This document shows, piece after piece, positions 1 through 8,193 of a DNA stretch of 43,201 bases. The notes below the pieces were generated by a model. That model was given only the letters and a program-made list of their open reading frames with translations. It was not told the DNA's origin and searched no databases. Every line of letters starts with the position of its first letter. The stretch's first letter is position 1. Position numbers and translations under genes: made by a program. The DNA comes from Actinomadura bangladeshensis (GTDB taxonomy: Bacteria > Actinomycetota > Actinomycetes > Streptosporangiales > Streptosporangiaceae): NCBI RefSeq assembly GCF_004348335.1, contig NZ_SMJW01000036.1:1-43201 (forward strand). The letters are read 5' to 3'.

Positions 1-195
1 GGGCCATGTGATGGCGGCGATCAGTGCGATGGGCCAGCCGAAGACGGTGGCGCAGCAGATTACGTTGACCAGGATGAGGTAGCCGATGTCGTCCGCGCCG
101 CGGGCGAGCGCGATGAGTGTCGGTAGCACTGCGAGGATGGCCAGGAGGCCGATCGTTGCGAGCCAGAAGAAGGGGCTGTTGAGGAGGGCGGTCAT
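1..195 (-). CDS. Superinfection-immunity-like small membrane protein (partial)
   Basis: This frame opens with ATG at 195 and runs off the left edge of the window, so the C-terminus is missing. The 65 visible residues hold two hydrophobic stretches (about 9-30 and 38-63) separated by a short polar link with ARGADD. The pattern LVNV..C.TVFGWPIALI resembles the T4 Imm-type superinfection immunity family, whose members are small two-helix membrane proteins linked to blocking DNA entry. A purine-rich stretch (AAAGGAAACCGAG) precedes the ATG. It is the last visible gene of a minus-strand operon with primase and SpdB-like genes, 22 bases after the previous stop. A role in entry exclusion or immunity of the element is inferred from family and context only. 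Confidence 0.72.
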   Translation of the reverse strand, partial: MTALLNSPFFWLATIGLLAILAVLPTLIALARGADDIGYLILVNVICCATVFGWPIALIAAITWP

Positions 196-217
196 CTTCT
201 CGGTTTCCTTTCGGGGT

Positions 218-1099
218 TTAGAGGTTGCGTCGGCGGTTCCGCTCGGGCGTCTGGGGTGACGTTCGACGTTGAGCCGGCGCTTCGAAGGGTTGCTTCGCGC
301 TCATCTCCAGTGCCTCGTTGATGGAGAAGGGGAAGTCATCGGCGGCCCGTTCGACGTCTCGGGTGGGACGAGGGCACGGGTCGGCCGGGACAGCTTTGGC
401 GATGACGTGGTCGGGCAGGTTGGTGGTGATTTCCAGGACCACCCGCAACTCTTCCGGCTGCGGGTCGCGCCCTTGCGAGCGGAGATTGGTGCGTAGTTCG
501 TCGGCGATCTGGGTCGCACGCTGTTCTTGGCGGGCCTCTTCCCATTCGGCGCGGTCGGGGCCGTGGACTCGCGCCGCCCACTCGGCGCCGGTGCCCTCGT
601 GCAGTTCAGCGCGCTCGGGTGCCGGGTCGCCGGTGCGGACGTTGGGGTCTCGGCTGAAGAACGGCGCAGCCTGCTCCATCGCTTGGAGCGCGTCCGTGCC
701 TTCGGCGCGCAACCGGTCGTAGTGGCTCATCGCGTGGGGGTGGAGGCGGCGCAGTCGCTCCTCGCATTTGCGGACGGCCAGGGCGGCTGAGGCATTGCCG
801 TCGGCGTACGGGACGGCCGCTCCCCATGCTTCGGCGACGTCCAGCAGGTTCGCCTGGCGAAGCCACTTGTTGTCGTGGGCTCGGCCCCAACGTGAGCGGG
901 CTTCGGCCAGTGCGGCCCGACGCAGTCGAGCTTGAGCCTGGTCGGCCTTCGCCTGTTTGGCCTGCCGGACGGCCTTGGAACGGCTCCGGCGCTGGGCGAA
1001 ACTCTGCTGCACTCCGACGGCGGCGGACACGATCTGGACCATGCGCTGACCGCTGTGTTGGAGTCCTTCGGCGATCGGGTCGGGGTATTGCTGGCTCAT
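218..1099 (-). CDS. Hypothetical protein of transfer operon
   Basis: A 293-residue, highly charged and presumably soluble protein. Residues about 30-75 are rich in Arg, Gln, Ala and Lys and look helical, possibly coiled coil; the rest is Ala/Arg/Glu-rich. I see no signal peptide, membrane segment or catalytic motif. Its ATG overlaps the stop of the upstream primase gene by four bases (ATGA), so it is almost certainly translated with the primase. The immunity-like gene follows after 22 bases. The family is not recognised. Context suggests a replication or transfer accessory protein, for instance a partner of the primase or relaxase, but that is inference. Confidence 0.8.
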   Translation of the reverse strand: MSQQYPDPIAEGLQHSGQRMVQIVSAAVGVQQSFAQRRSRSKAVRQAKQAKADQAQARLRRAALAEARSRWGRAHDNKWLRQANLLDVAEAWGAAVPYADGNASAALAVRKCEERLRRLHPHAMSHYDRLRAEGTDALQAMEQAAPFFSRDPNVRTGDPAPERAELHEGTGAEWAARVHGPDRAEWEEARQEQRATQIADELRTNLRSQGRDPQPEELRVVLEITTNLPDHVIAKAVPADPCPRPTRDVERAADDFPFSINEALEMSAKQPFEAPAQRRTSPQTPERNRRRNL

Positions 1100-3087
1100 G
1101 CTGTCCTCCGATGGGTGTCGGGGCGTTTGGACGGGGCTGCGTCACGAGGGCTGCGGACGTCGGGGGGCGGGGGTAACGAGACGTCCGGGCCCGTCGGAGC
1201 CGGATCCGGGCTGATCGCCGAGGCGACGAGGGCGGTGATCTCGGCTGGGGCCATGCCGGTGCGGGCGGCGACGCGGGTGACCTGGCGGCCGATCTGGTCG
1301 GGCTGGAGTTCGGCGATCATGGCGGCGGCCGCTTGGGCGGCGGTGACCCGCGATTCGACGAACTCCAGCGCTCCCCCGAACCTCTGGAGTTTCTCATCTA
1401 CCAGCAGGTCAGCGAGGGGTGTTACAGAAAGTAGCGACTCGCGGACACTGGAGTGTCTCGTGGTGGACAGGAGTTCTGCTGGGTCCTGGCCTTGTGGCAG
1501 GACGGCCACGTCGACCGGGCCGGTGATGTTGCGGAGTGTGCGCCAGGCTCTGATCACTCCGGCTCGTCCAGCGGGGTCGCCGTCGAGCGCGATGGCCAAC
1601 CCGGACGTTGGGAGGTCGGTGTGGGCGGCGAGCGTCTCGATGTGGGAGGTGGTGATGGCCGTTCCGCATGGTGCGATGGCGGCGTAGGTCTCCGGGAGGG
1701 TGGCGTTGACGGCGATCGCGTCGAGTGGTCCCTCGACCAGCAGCGGACGTGCGTTCCGTACGAGTTGAGCGCGCGCCTCGTGGAGGCCGAAGAGGACTAC
1801 GCCCTTGCGAAAGACCTCTGTGTCGGGGGTGTTGAGGTACTTGGGGCCGGGGGCATCGTCGCGGCGGCGGCCGATGAAGCCGACGACCTCTCCGTCCTGG
1901 TCGCGGAGCGGGAACATGACTCGGTCCCGGAACAGGTCGAAGAGGTCTCCGTTGTCGCTTCGTTTGGCCAGGCCGGCTTCGACGAGCGTCTGCTCGTGGT
2001 GGCCCAGCTGCCGTAGATGGTGGAGCAGGGGTTGGCGGGCGCGAGGTGCGAGGCCTATCTCCCATTGCTCCTGCATGGTGGCGGTGAAGCCGCGGCGTAT
2101 GAGGTAGCGGGCTCCCCAACTGCCTGGCAGGTTCCGTCGGAAGAAGTGGTGCGCGGCGGCAAGGGCAGCCTGAAGGTCGGCCCTAGCGACGTCTGGGTAC
2201 TGTTGCGCGGACCGAGCGGGTGGTGCGTCGCCTTGCGAGTGCGCGGCCTTCTCGGGGATGAGTCTCGGGGATGCGTTGGCTGAACCGCTGTTGATCGCGG
2301 CGGCTTTTGTGAGTCGCCGTCTGATGCGTGTGCTCGTCCGGACGATCTGATCTCCGACTGCGCGGATCGCGGCGGACGAGTCTGAACGGACGTCCGTTCC
2401 GGCCCATTGCGATGCCGACGGGAACGACAGGTGCACGACCGGCAGTCCGAGCTCGGCGAGGACGAGGTAGGCGACCGAGTCGGCCATGACCCGCCGGACG
2501 CCATGGCAGGCGGCAGAGTCGGCGCTAACCGCATCAATGCGTCCCCCAGGGCACAGCGCGTGAGCGAGCTGGTGAGCGAGCAACGATGCCGCCGCCGACT
2601 CGTCCAGCTCTGGCGGGACCTGGATACGGCGGCCGGGACGCCCGAGATAGGTCCAGCCTTGACCCCGATCGACATAAAAATCGAGGTCGGCGGCGAGTCG
2701 GGACAGCCGGTGTAGCCCCTCGGCCGGAGTGCACTCGTTCCTCTCGATCGCCTGGCCGTTGGTCTGCTCGATGTCGAAGACGGTGCGCGGCTTTCCGCGC
2801 GTGGAGATGATGCGGATGTCGGTTTCGCCGCGGCGGACCTGCCGTCCCTGCTTCTGCCATGCGTCGTAGGAGCGAACGTCGGTCGCCGAGGGACGCTGGG
2901 CCGGGATCAGCAGGGTGTTGGTGAATCCATACCGTCCATGCCGGCTGGCGTGTGTCAGCCAGGTGTCCCATGGGAGACGTCCGTCGGCGAGGCTGGCGAC
3001 AGCGTGGTCGGCTATCCCTTGGAGGACGCTGAGTCGGCGCCGCCGTTCTTCCGCCTGGGCGAGCTGCTCGTCCTGGGATGTGGTCAT
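1096..3087 (-). CDS. ArdC-like domain / TOPRIM DNA primase fusion
   Basis: A 663-residue two-part protein. Residues 1-100 resemble the N-terminal single-strand-DNA-binding part of ArdC-type antirestriction proteins (FTNTLLI, then W..QGRQVRRGE). Around 165-178 a metallopeptidase-like helix reads AHQLAHAL: both His of an HExxH motif remain (H172, H176) but the catalytic Glu is Gln. From about 304 a DnaG-like primase core follows, with YLIRRGF, FRDRVMFPLRD..G and PKYLNTPDTEVF. The TOPRIM motifs are VEGPLDAIA (E452) and LDGDPAGRAG (D502, D504). No N-terminal CHC2 zinc finger is present. It overlaps both neighbours by four bases. Its likely role is priming the transferred strand or element replication; the ArdC part may bind or protect incoming DNA (inference). 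Confidence 0.88.
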   Translation of the reverse strand: MTTSQDEQLAQAEERRRRLSVLQGIADHAVASLADGRLPWDTWLTHASRHGRYGFTNTLLIPAQRPSATDVRSYDAWQKQGRQVRRGETDIRIISTRGKPRTVFDIEQTNGQAIERNECTPAEGLHRLSRLAADLDFYVDRGQGWTYLGRPGRRIQVPPELDESAAASLLAHQLAHALCPGGRIDAVSADSAACHGVRRVMADSVAYLVLAELGLPVVHLSFPSASQWAGTDVRSDSSAAIRAVGDQIVRTSTRIRRRLTKAAAINSGSANASPRLIPEKAAHSQGDAPPARSAQQYPDVARADLQAALAAAHHFFRRNLPGSWGARYLIRRGFTATMQEQWEIGLAPRARQPLLHHLRQLGHHEQTLVEAGLAKRSDNGDLFDLFRDRVMFPLRDQDGEVVGFIGRRRDDAPGPKYLNTPDTEVFRKGVVLFGLHEARAQLVRNARPLLVEGPLDAIAVNATLPETYAAIAPCGTAITTSHIETLAAHTDLPTSGLAIALDGDPAGRAGVIRAWRTLRNITGPVDVAVLPQGQDPAELLSTTRHSSVRESLLSVTPLADLLVDEKLQRFGGALEFVESRVTAAQAAAAMIAELQPDQIGRQVTRVAARTGMAPAEITALVASAISPDPAPTGPDVSLPPPPDVRSPRDAAPSKRPDTHRRTA

Positions 3088-4001
3088 CGTGCGTCCCGTC
3101 CGGCCGACTCTTCGCGGACTGCCGCGATCATCTGCGTGAGTCGGTAGTTCGCGATCGTGAAGCCCGACTCGCGCAGGCGCCGGCCGAGCCGGTCCCGCCT
3201 GAGCTGGCCGCCTTCGCGTTCGACCTCGCGTTGGAGTTGCCGGGCGATGGCCATCATCTGGTCGTCCTGCCGGGCCTCCTCCGCGGTGTCGGAGTCAGCG
3301 GGCGGGCCCGGCGAGGCCTGGACGGGCATCCGGTTAAGGGCGAGCCGGTCGGCCAGCGGGGCACGCCATCGCCATGACCATCGCCCGTAGTCCTGCTGGA
3401 GTTGGGAGACCTCCAGCAGGTGGCGGTACTCCAGGTCGAGGCCCTGCCGGTACTCGGTGATGTGCCAGAGGATCATGCGCCGCCACAGCAGCAGGCTGGA
3501 GACCGGCGCGAGGAGCCATCGGGCGGTCGGGATCCGTTCCATGCGGCTGGCGGAGGTGAGCCCGACCCATCGGCGGATCAGGTGCCGGACGCCTTCGATC
3601 GCCGTGATGAACAGGACGGGCATGGCCGCGTGCATCACGCTGCCGACCAGACTTCCGTGCGCGGCGGAGACGTTCACCAGGACGGTGCCGGCGATGTAGA
3701 CCCAGGCGACCCAGCGCAGCACGGGCCAGGGCAGGTCCAGGTACTCCATCAGCAGGTCCCAGGCCAGCAGGATCAAGATGCCGACGTCCATGCCGACCGG
3801 GACTATCCATGCGAGGTCGCCGAAGTGCGGCTCGGCCACCTGCCGGATGGTGGTGAACGACCCGAGGCCGCCGAGGACGGCCAGTGCTGCGATCAGCGGA
3901 GCGACTGCGGTGGTGACCCATTTGACGGCTGCGGGCTGCGCTGTCCGCCGATCCGCGTCCCTCGGCGCGGGCGGTGTCGGGAGTGCGGGCGGGGTGGTCA
4001 C
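3084..4001 (-). CDS. SpdB-like DUF2637 membrane protein
   Basis: I chose the GTG at 4001 because it overlaps the upstream stop as GTGA and gives a sensible N-terminus (MTTPPALP...); the open frame extends upstream without a better start. The protein has about 305 residues. Four hydrophobic helices lie in the first half, with the hallmark segment PVGMDVGILILLAWDLL, then a basic, largely helical cytoplasmic C-terminus. This matches the DUF2637/SpdB type found on actinomycete plasmids and integrative elements, where such proteins are linked to mycelial spread of conjugative DNA. The C-terminal Arg/Glu-rich tail ending in ESAGRDAR could contact DNA or a partner (inference). Downstream it overlaps the primase start by four bases. 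Confidence 0.85.
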   Translation of the reverse strand: MTTPPALPTPPAPRDADRRTAQPAAVKWVTTAVAPLIAALAVLGGLGSFTTIRQVAEPHFGDLAWIVPVGMDVGILILLAWDLLMEYLDLPWPVLRWVAWVYIAGTVLVNVSAAHGSLVGSVMHAAMPVLFITAIEGVRHLIRRWVGLTSASRMERIPTARWLLAPVSSLLLWRRMILWHITEYRQGLDLEYRHLLEVSQLQQDYGRWSWRWRAPLADRLALNRMPVQASPGPPADSDTAEEARQDDQMMAIARQLQREVEREGGQLRRDRLGRRLRESGFTIANYRLTQMIAAVREESAGRDAR

Positions 4002-4294
4002 CGGGTGCGCCTTTGCACCATCCAGAGCAGCAGGCGGGCGACTTGCCGGGGCTCGTCGGTGCTGCCGAGCAGCCGTCCGTGGGCGGTGACGTAGGCGTAG
4101 GTGCCCTCGGCTCCGGCGCACAGGACGGTCTCGGACCATCCGTTGTGGCGGATGCGCAGGCGCCATCGTCCGTTGCGGGGTTTGCGCGCTCGGACGCGGA
4201 CACCGATGCGCCGCAGTTCGTAGTGGAGCCGGAGGAGGCGGGCACGTCGTTCCGCCAGCTCAGCCTGTGTGGTGGTGGTCCCCTGCGTCGTCAT
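3998..4294 (-). CDS. Small basic hypothetical protein, first gene of primase operon
   Basis: A 98-residue basic protein. The N-terminal third is predicted helical (QAELAERRARLLRLHYELRR). A strand-rich section follows (WRLRIRHNGWSETVLC, TYAYVTAHGRLLG), then a C-terminal helix. There is no membrane segment. It is the promoter-proximal gene of a five-gene minus-strand operon, and its TGA overlaps the GTG of the SpdB-like gene. The family is not recognised by name; small proteins of this look are common at the head of actinomycete transfer operons. A candidate promoter with repeated TTGAC boxes lies just upstream (4328-4388). Confidence 0.7.
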   Translation of the reverse strand: MTTQGTTTTQAELAERRARLLRLHYELRRIGVRVRARKPRNGRWRLRIRHNGWSETVLCAGAEGTYAYVTAHGRLLGSTDEPRQVARLLLWMVQRRTR

Positions 4295-4327
4295 CGTTCC
4301 CCCGGTGTCGGTAGTCGACGGAGTGAA

Positions 4328-4388
4328 ACGTCCGTCAACTAGAATCCTTGATCAGGAAGATGCATCACGCCGAGACGTCGGTCAACTA
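4328..4388 (-). promoter_or_regulatory. Paired direct repeats / candidate promoter of primase operon
   Basis: Two near-identical 14-base direct repeats lie 47 bases apart in the 132-base gap between the relaxase stop and the operon's first gene: 4328-4341 and 4375-4388. On the minus strand each reads TAGTTGAC(C/G)GACGT. Each contains TTGAC, which could be a -35 box; the nearer copy has ACTACC 17 bases downstream as a weak -10. They could be tandem promoters or an operator for an element-encoded repressor. No start site can be fixed from sequence alone. Confidence 0.4.
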
Positions 4389-4426
4389 CAGGATGCAACT
4401 CGGCGTGCTGTCACTTGCGAGCATTC

Positions 4427-6220
4427 TTACGGGATGCGAGGACGGGGAGCCGGCGAGCGCCCTGTGCTGCGCGGCGGACTCGCCGGGCCAACGCTGGGGC
4501 CGGGAGCCCACGGGTTGGGGAACGCGGCCATGGCCAAGCGGACCTGCGACGGCACCTGAGATGCGTCCCGTTGGGATCCGGGCTGCGAGCCCGGGTCGGT
4601 CTGCGCCTGCTCAAGGTGGTGACGCGCGCGGCGCGCGGCATCCGCCTGCGCCTGGCGCTGTTGGAGCAGGCGGATTTGCGCGATCGTTTCCAGCAACGCC
4701 AGCAGGCGGCTGACCAGCAGGAGGATCGAGACCGTGGTGCGGTCCTGGACACCGGCAAGGGCCAGCAGCCGCGCCGCCGTACGCAGCGCGTTTCCTGCTG
4801 ATGTGGGACGCGGGATGCGGCCGTACGGGGCGCGGGCCGCGCGCTCATAGGCATCGGCAGCCCGGCGCAGGTGCTGGTTGCCGGTGGCCTTGCCCGCGGC
4901 GTGCAGAGCGTCCGACGCCGCCCAGCACGCGTCCTCGGCGGCATAGGGGTCGGTGGCCAGGTGCCGGCGGATCTGCGACGTGGCGAAGGCGGCAGCCCGT
5001 GCCGCGTCGTCATAGAACGCCTGGCGTTCCTCATGCGTCAAGTCGTCCTCTGGTCGGACCTCGTCGCGCTCCGAGCCGTCCCAACGTCGTCGCAGGCGCG
5101 GCAGCGTGAGGTCGTCGGCGAGTTGGCCGCCGCTGCACCACAGTGGTTCGGCTTGGTCGGGCAGCGCGACGGCGTAGCCGGTGACCTCGTCCGGGTCGCT
5201 CTTGCTGTAGCGCGGCCGGACCAGCAACCCGTCCTGTTCCAGCCGGTTGAGGAACTCTGTGGCCGTCCGGGTGTCGTCCGCCGCGCGGCGGACGGCCGTC
5301 CGCAATACCGCCCGAGCCGTCCGCGGCGACATGTGCCGTCCAGACAGCGGACGAGACCCCGGGCCAGCGGCGCCGTCCGCGCTCCATCGGCGCCGCAATC
5401 TGGGCAGCGTCAGGTCGGCGGCCAGCTTCCCGCCGCCGAACCACACCGGCCGTCCGGACGAGGCGCAGTCGTCGGCCAGCGCGACGGCGTAGCCGGTGAC
5501 CTGACCCGGTTCCCGGGTGCTGTGGCGCAGGCGGACCAGGACGCCCTCAGCCCTTAACGTCGCGAAGAACTCGGCTTCCGTCCGCGTCCCCGCCGCAGCC
5601 ACGGCGACATGCCGCCGCAGCACGCCGCGAGCCGACTCACCACGCCCGACCCGCGCGGCCTTCTCGGACTCGCCGCGCTTGGGCCGCCGCGCCGCCGTCC
5701 GGTCCGCCGGAGCCGTCCGCCGCAGCCCGAACCGCCGCTCCACCTCCCGGCACGCGTCCCGGATCCGGTACCCGTCGTTCCACACCTCCGGCCGCGCCCC
5801 GTCCTCGCGCGCCAGGGTGGCCACGATGTGGATGTGGTCATCGGCGTGCCGGACCGCGACCCACCGGACGCCGTCGTCGTCCTCTCCCTCCGCCAGGCCC
5901 GTCCGCGACATCACTTCCTGCGCGACCTCGGCCCACTGGCGATCGCTCAGGATCGGGTCTTCCGGCGCCGCCCGCACCGACACATGCCACACCGGCTTGC
6001 GGTAGTTCCGCTCCCCCAGCAGAGCCAGCGGCTGCGTGAGCAGACCGTCCAGGCGGCGGAAGTCCCGACGGCCGTCCGCGCGCAGCGCCGGCTCCAGCTC
6101 GGCTGGTGTCCGAAAGCCCGCCACGATGTGCGGATCGCGGTGCTCCTCACAGCGGCCAGGCCCGTACAGGTACCGGACCAGTCCCTGTACTCGCCCGCCC
6201 CGCACCACCTTCCCGATCAA
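4427..6220 (-). CDS. Relaxase / mobilization nuclease with duplicated C-terminal module
   Basis: A 597-residue relaxase starting at TTG 6220; the N-terminus MIGKVVRGGRVQGLVRYLYG aligns with how this actinomycete family begins. The metal-binding histidine cluster reads RHADDHIHIV (H125, H129, H131), with another His in PVWHVSV (H79). Y17 or Y19 in VRYLYG is a candidate nicking tyrosine. Two similar modules of about 80 residues follow (198-279 and 304-380), each ending in ADLTLPRLRRRW or DDLTLPRLRRRW and each containing VTGYAVAL. The last 200 residues are helical with a hydrophobic segment (TVSILLLVSRLLALL). It would nick oriT and pilot the strand during mobilisation. The MobC-like gene lies 18 bases upstream. 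Confidence 0.88.
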   Translation of the reverse strand: MIGKVVRGGRVQGLVRYLYGPGRCEEHRDPHIVAGFRTPAELEPALRADGRRDFRRLDGLLTQPLALLGERNYRKPVWHVSVRAAPEDPILSDRQWAEVAQEVMSRTGLAEGEDDDGVRWVAVRHADDHIHIVATLAREDGARPEVWNDGYRIRDACREVERRFGLRRTAPADRTAARRPKRGESEKAARVGRGESARGVLRRHVAVAAAGTRTEAEFFATLRAEGVLVRLRHSTREPGQVTGYAVALADDCASSGRPVWFGGGKLAADLTLPRLRRRWSADGAAGPGSRPLSGRHMSPRTARAVLRTAVRRAADDTRTATEFLNRLEQDGLLVRPRYSKSDPDEVTGYAVALPDQAEPLWCSGGQLADDLTLPRLRRRWDGSERDEVRPEDDLTHEERQAFYDDAARAAAFATSQIRRHLATDPYAAEDACWAASDALHAAGKATGNQHLRRAADAYERAARAPYGRIPRPTSAGNALRTAARLLALAGVQDRTTVSILLLVSRLLALLETIAQIRLLQQRQAQADAARRARHHLEQAQTDPGSQPGSQRDASQVPSQVRLAMAAFPNPWAPGPSVGPASPPRSTGRSPAPRPRIP

Positions 6221-6238
6221 CGCGCGCCGCCGCCCGCG

Positions 6239-6657
6239 CTAAGGAAGCCGCTGCCGCAGCTCGTCAGCGAGGTCATCCAGCTTCTCGACAGTCCGCGCCG
6301 CCGACTCGGCGTACCACTGCAACTGTGGCGGCGGCTCCCCCGAATGCAGCGCCGCGACCGCCTGATTGAGGTTCACCCCGACCCGCCGCGTCTGCCTCGC
6401 CGCATGCATGACCACCGCCAACGACTCCCGCAGCAACGCGTGCTGCGGCTGGACGCTGCCGCGCGCCGCAGCAAGCACCGCGTGCGCCGCGTATGCCCCG
6501 ACCGCCAGCCGTTCGCCCCTCGCCGCCGAGGCGACCAGCGCGTGCTCCTCATCCGACAGCGAAACCTCACCGACCGCCTGCGCCTCGGCGTCCGATGGGC
6601 CCGCCGATTCACCCGCACCGACCTCACCACTTGCTGCGGCCCGTCTTCGTCGACCAC
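6239..6657 (-). pseudogene. MobC-like mobilization accessory gene, apparently frameshifted
   Basis: The C-terminal part clearly resembles MobC-type relaxosome proteins: a ribbon-like EVSLSDEEHALVASAARG, then helices with LAVGAYAAHAVLAAARG and VGVNLNQAVAAL, ending at 6239. This frame has no ATG, GTG or TTG start upstream of its N-terminal motif. A strong ribosome site (AGGAGG, five bases before GTG 6657) opens a different frame (VVDEDGPQQVVRSVRVNRR). Joining the two needs a one-base shift near 6561-6580. I infer either a mutation or sequencing error, or less likely programmed frameshifting. If intact it would help the relaxase, encoded 18 bases downstream, recognise oriT. Confidence 0.62.
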
Positions 6658-6793
6658 CCTCACCTCCTCTGTCACTGGGATCGCGCTCGATCCCCGCCGA
6701 GCTGGACCGCGCCCGGTCCAGCTCGCACTATGTGCACGATTTCCATTTCTTGCTCCGCACGGGCAACGCCCTCCGGTAAGGGGCCCCTGCTCA

Positions 6794-7318
6794 ATGGGCA
6801 TGGCGAAGAATGCCTACGTGATCGCTTTGACCGACGAGTTCCTCAAGACCAGGCCGGGTGTGCTCTGCTACTGGCCGACCGACCTCGACAGCCCGGTCGC
6901 CGGTACCTGGAGCATCACGGCTCCTCTCGCGCCGTTCTCCGCCGATGACGAGTACGAGCCAGCGACCTTCCGGCCCGGTACGGCCGGCCCTGAAGTCGTC
7001 TCAACGGAGATCTCGCTCGACTTCATCCAGCTACCGGCCACCGAACCCAGCGGCCTGGGCGGGCTGACGTTCACCTTTCCGGAGTCTCCCGAAGATGGCT
7101 ACATCGACGGTTCGGTGTATCTCATCGCGGCCCACTGCCCGGTCTACGTCCGCCGCATCGATTTCGGTCGGCTCGTCCGGGACCAGTTGGCCGCCACCCT
7201 TCATGTCTATTTCGACTTCGCCGCCGCTGGTGGCATCGGCATCCATAACCGCTCCGCCGTCCTGGACACCGCACTGCACTTCGAAGTGGGCAGGCCAATG
7301 CGCCCAGGAACGCGGTAA
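6794..7318 (+). CDS. Conserved hypothetical protein, about 174 residues
   Basis: Starts at ATG 6794 (alternative ATG 6800) in a much longer open frame whose upstream part is shadow of the relaxase and MobC genes on the other strand. The protein is acidic and strand-rich, with two compact sections: about residues 1-75 (AYVIALTDEFLKTRPGVLCYWP) and 95-160 (DGSVYLIAAHCPVYVRRIDFGRLVRDQLAATLHVYFDF). There is no signal peptide or membrane helix. It is transcribed divergently from the mobilisation genes. The domain is not recognised. It could be an immunity-type or cargo protein; that is a guess from position only. Confidence 0.6.
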   Translation: MGMAKNAYVIALTDEFLKTRPGVLCYWPTDLDSPVAGTWSITAPLAPFSADDEYEPATFRPGTAGPEVVSTEISLDFIQLPATEPSGLGGLTFTFPESPEDGYIDGSVYLIAAHCPVYVRRIDFGRLVRDQLAATLHVYFDFAAAGGIGIHNRSAVLDTALHFEVGRPMRPGTR

Positions 7319-7448
7319 CCCACTCCTCGCGAGCCGTCCGGCCCCGTCCAGGTGTGAAGACGGCAGTACAAGTCTTCAGGAGAGAGCGCGGCCGGTCGTT
7401 CACACCAACGGCGGCGGCTGACTCAGAGGACCGTGAGATGGCGCCAGT

Positions 7449-8012
7449 TCACCGACCGCGACGTGGATGCGGCGGTTGTGGTGGCGAGCGAAGTTCCGGC
7501 GGCACATCCACTGCAGGATCCGCGCTCGGGAGGACCTCACCGATCGTTCTGGGGAAGTCTTCGCCTGCGGAGCCCACTTGCGCATCGCCTCGTCCCACAA
7601 GAGTCACCCCCGCGTGTTCGTCGAGAGAAGCCCCTTCGCCCTTGTCCAAGGCGTGGATGGGCGCGAGTGCGCTCGCCGCTCGCCGGAAGCCGTCGCCGAG
7701 TTCAGCCGCCTGCTCGGTCGCACGCGCAAGCGCGTTGTGCACCGTTGTCACGGCGGGGACGGGGTCGTCGCTCTGATCGTGGGCGAGCCGTCCGGCATCG
7801 AGCTCTCGCGTCAGGAACACGTCGATCTGTTCGGCCGTCTGTGCCAGGCGGAAGGAGGTCTGAGCCAGGTTCCCTAGCACCGTGTACGCGGCGGCCGGCT
7901 CGGTAAGGCCCGGTGGGCCCTGCGCCAGGTGATTGAGGGCTCGGACACGCTCATGCAACTCACCTGCGAGTCGCTCGATGTCATCGTCGGTAGGGGTCTC
8001 GTGGTCGTTCAT
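7449..8012 (-). CDS. Hypothetical acidic helical protein
   Basis: I prefer ATG 8012 over the longer frame starting at 8075, because GGAG lies about ten bases upstream and the extra N-terminus (MTSTERSAAW...) looks spurious. The 187-residue product is acidic and mostly helical: DDIERLAGELHERVRALNHLAQ, then YTVLGNLAQTSFRLAQTAEQIDVFLTREL, then VHNALARATEQAAELGDGFRRAASAL. The tail is Pro/Arg-rich and disordered. This helical pattern is common in small actinomycete mobile-element proteins, but I cannot name a family. A TTGACA box lies about 100 bases upstream. Confidence 0.65.
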   Translation of the reverse strand: MNDHETPTDDDIERLAGELHERVRALNHLAQGPPGLTEPAAAYTVLGNLAQTSFRLAQTAEQIDVFLTRELDAGRLAHDQSDDPVPAVTTVHNALARATEQAAELGDGFRRAASALAPIHALDKGEGASLDEHAGVTLVGRGDAQVGSAGEDFPRTIGEVLPSADPAVDVPPELRSPPQPPHPRRGR

Positions 8013-8084
8013 GTGATGTGATCTCCAACGTCGCAATGGATCCGACCATGCAGCGCTCCTCTCTGTTGACGTCACCTGCCTGCA

Positions 8085-8124
8085 TGTGAAGCTTCAAAGC
8101 CTCTTGCACTCACCCTGTCAACTA
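8085..8124 (-). promoter_or_regulatory. Candidate promoter with TTGACA box
   Basis: On the minus strand TTTTAGTTGACA (-35 box 8121-8116) lies upstream of the gene starting at 8012. The -10 element is weak: TTTGAA after 17 bases. The box shares TAGTTGAC with the two repeats upstream of the primase operon (4328-4388), so a common regulator is possible. Low confidence without a mapped start. Confidence 0.3.
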
Positions 8125-8193
8125 AAAGCAACATGAGCCAGCTTGATCAGCGGTGTGTCGCGGTTCTACGGCTCAAGGTGGCATGTCCGACTG

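Noticed and set aside
4328-4388. Repeats considered as an iteron origin or CRISPR start
   Set aside because: Only two copies, and each contains a -35-like TTGAC; promoter or operator is simpler.
5609-6793. Long 5' extension of the plus-strand frame ending at 7318
   Set aside because: Pro/Arg-rich sequence antisense to the relaxase and MobC genes; the real gene begins near 6794.
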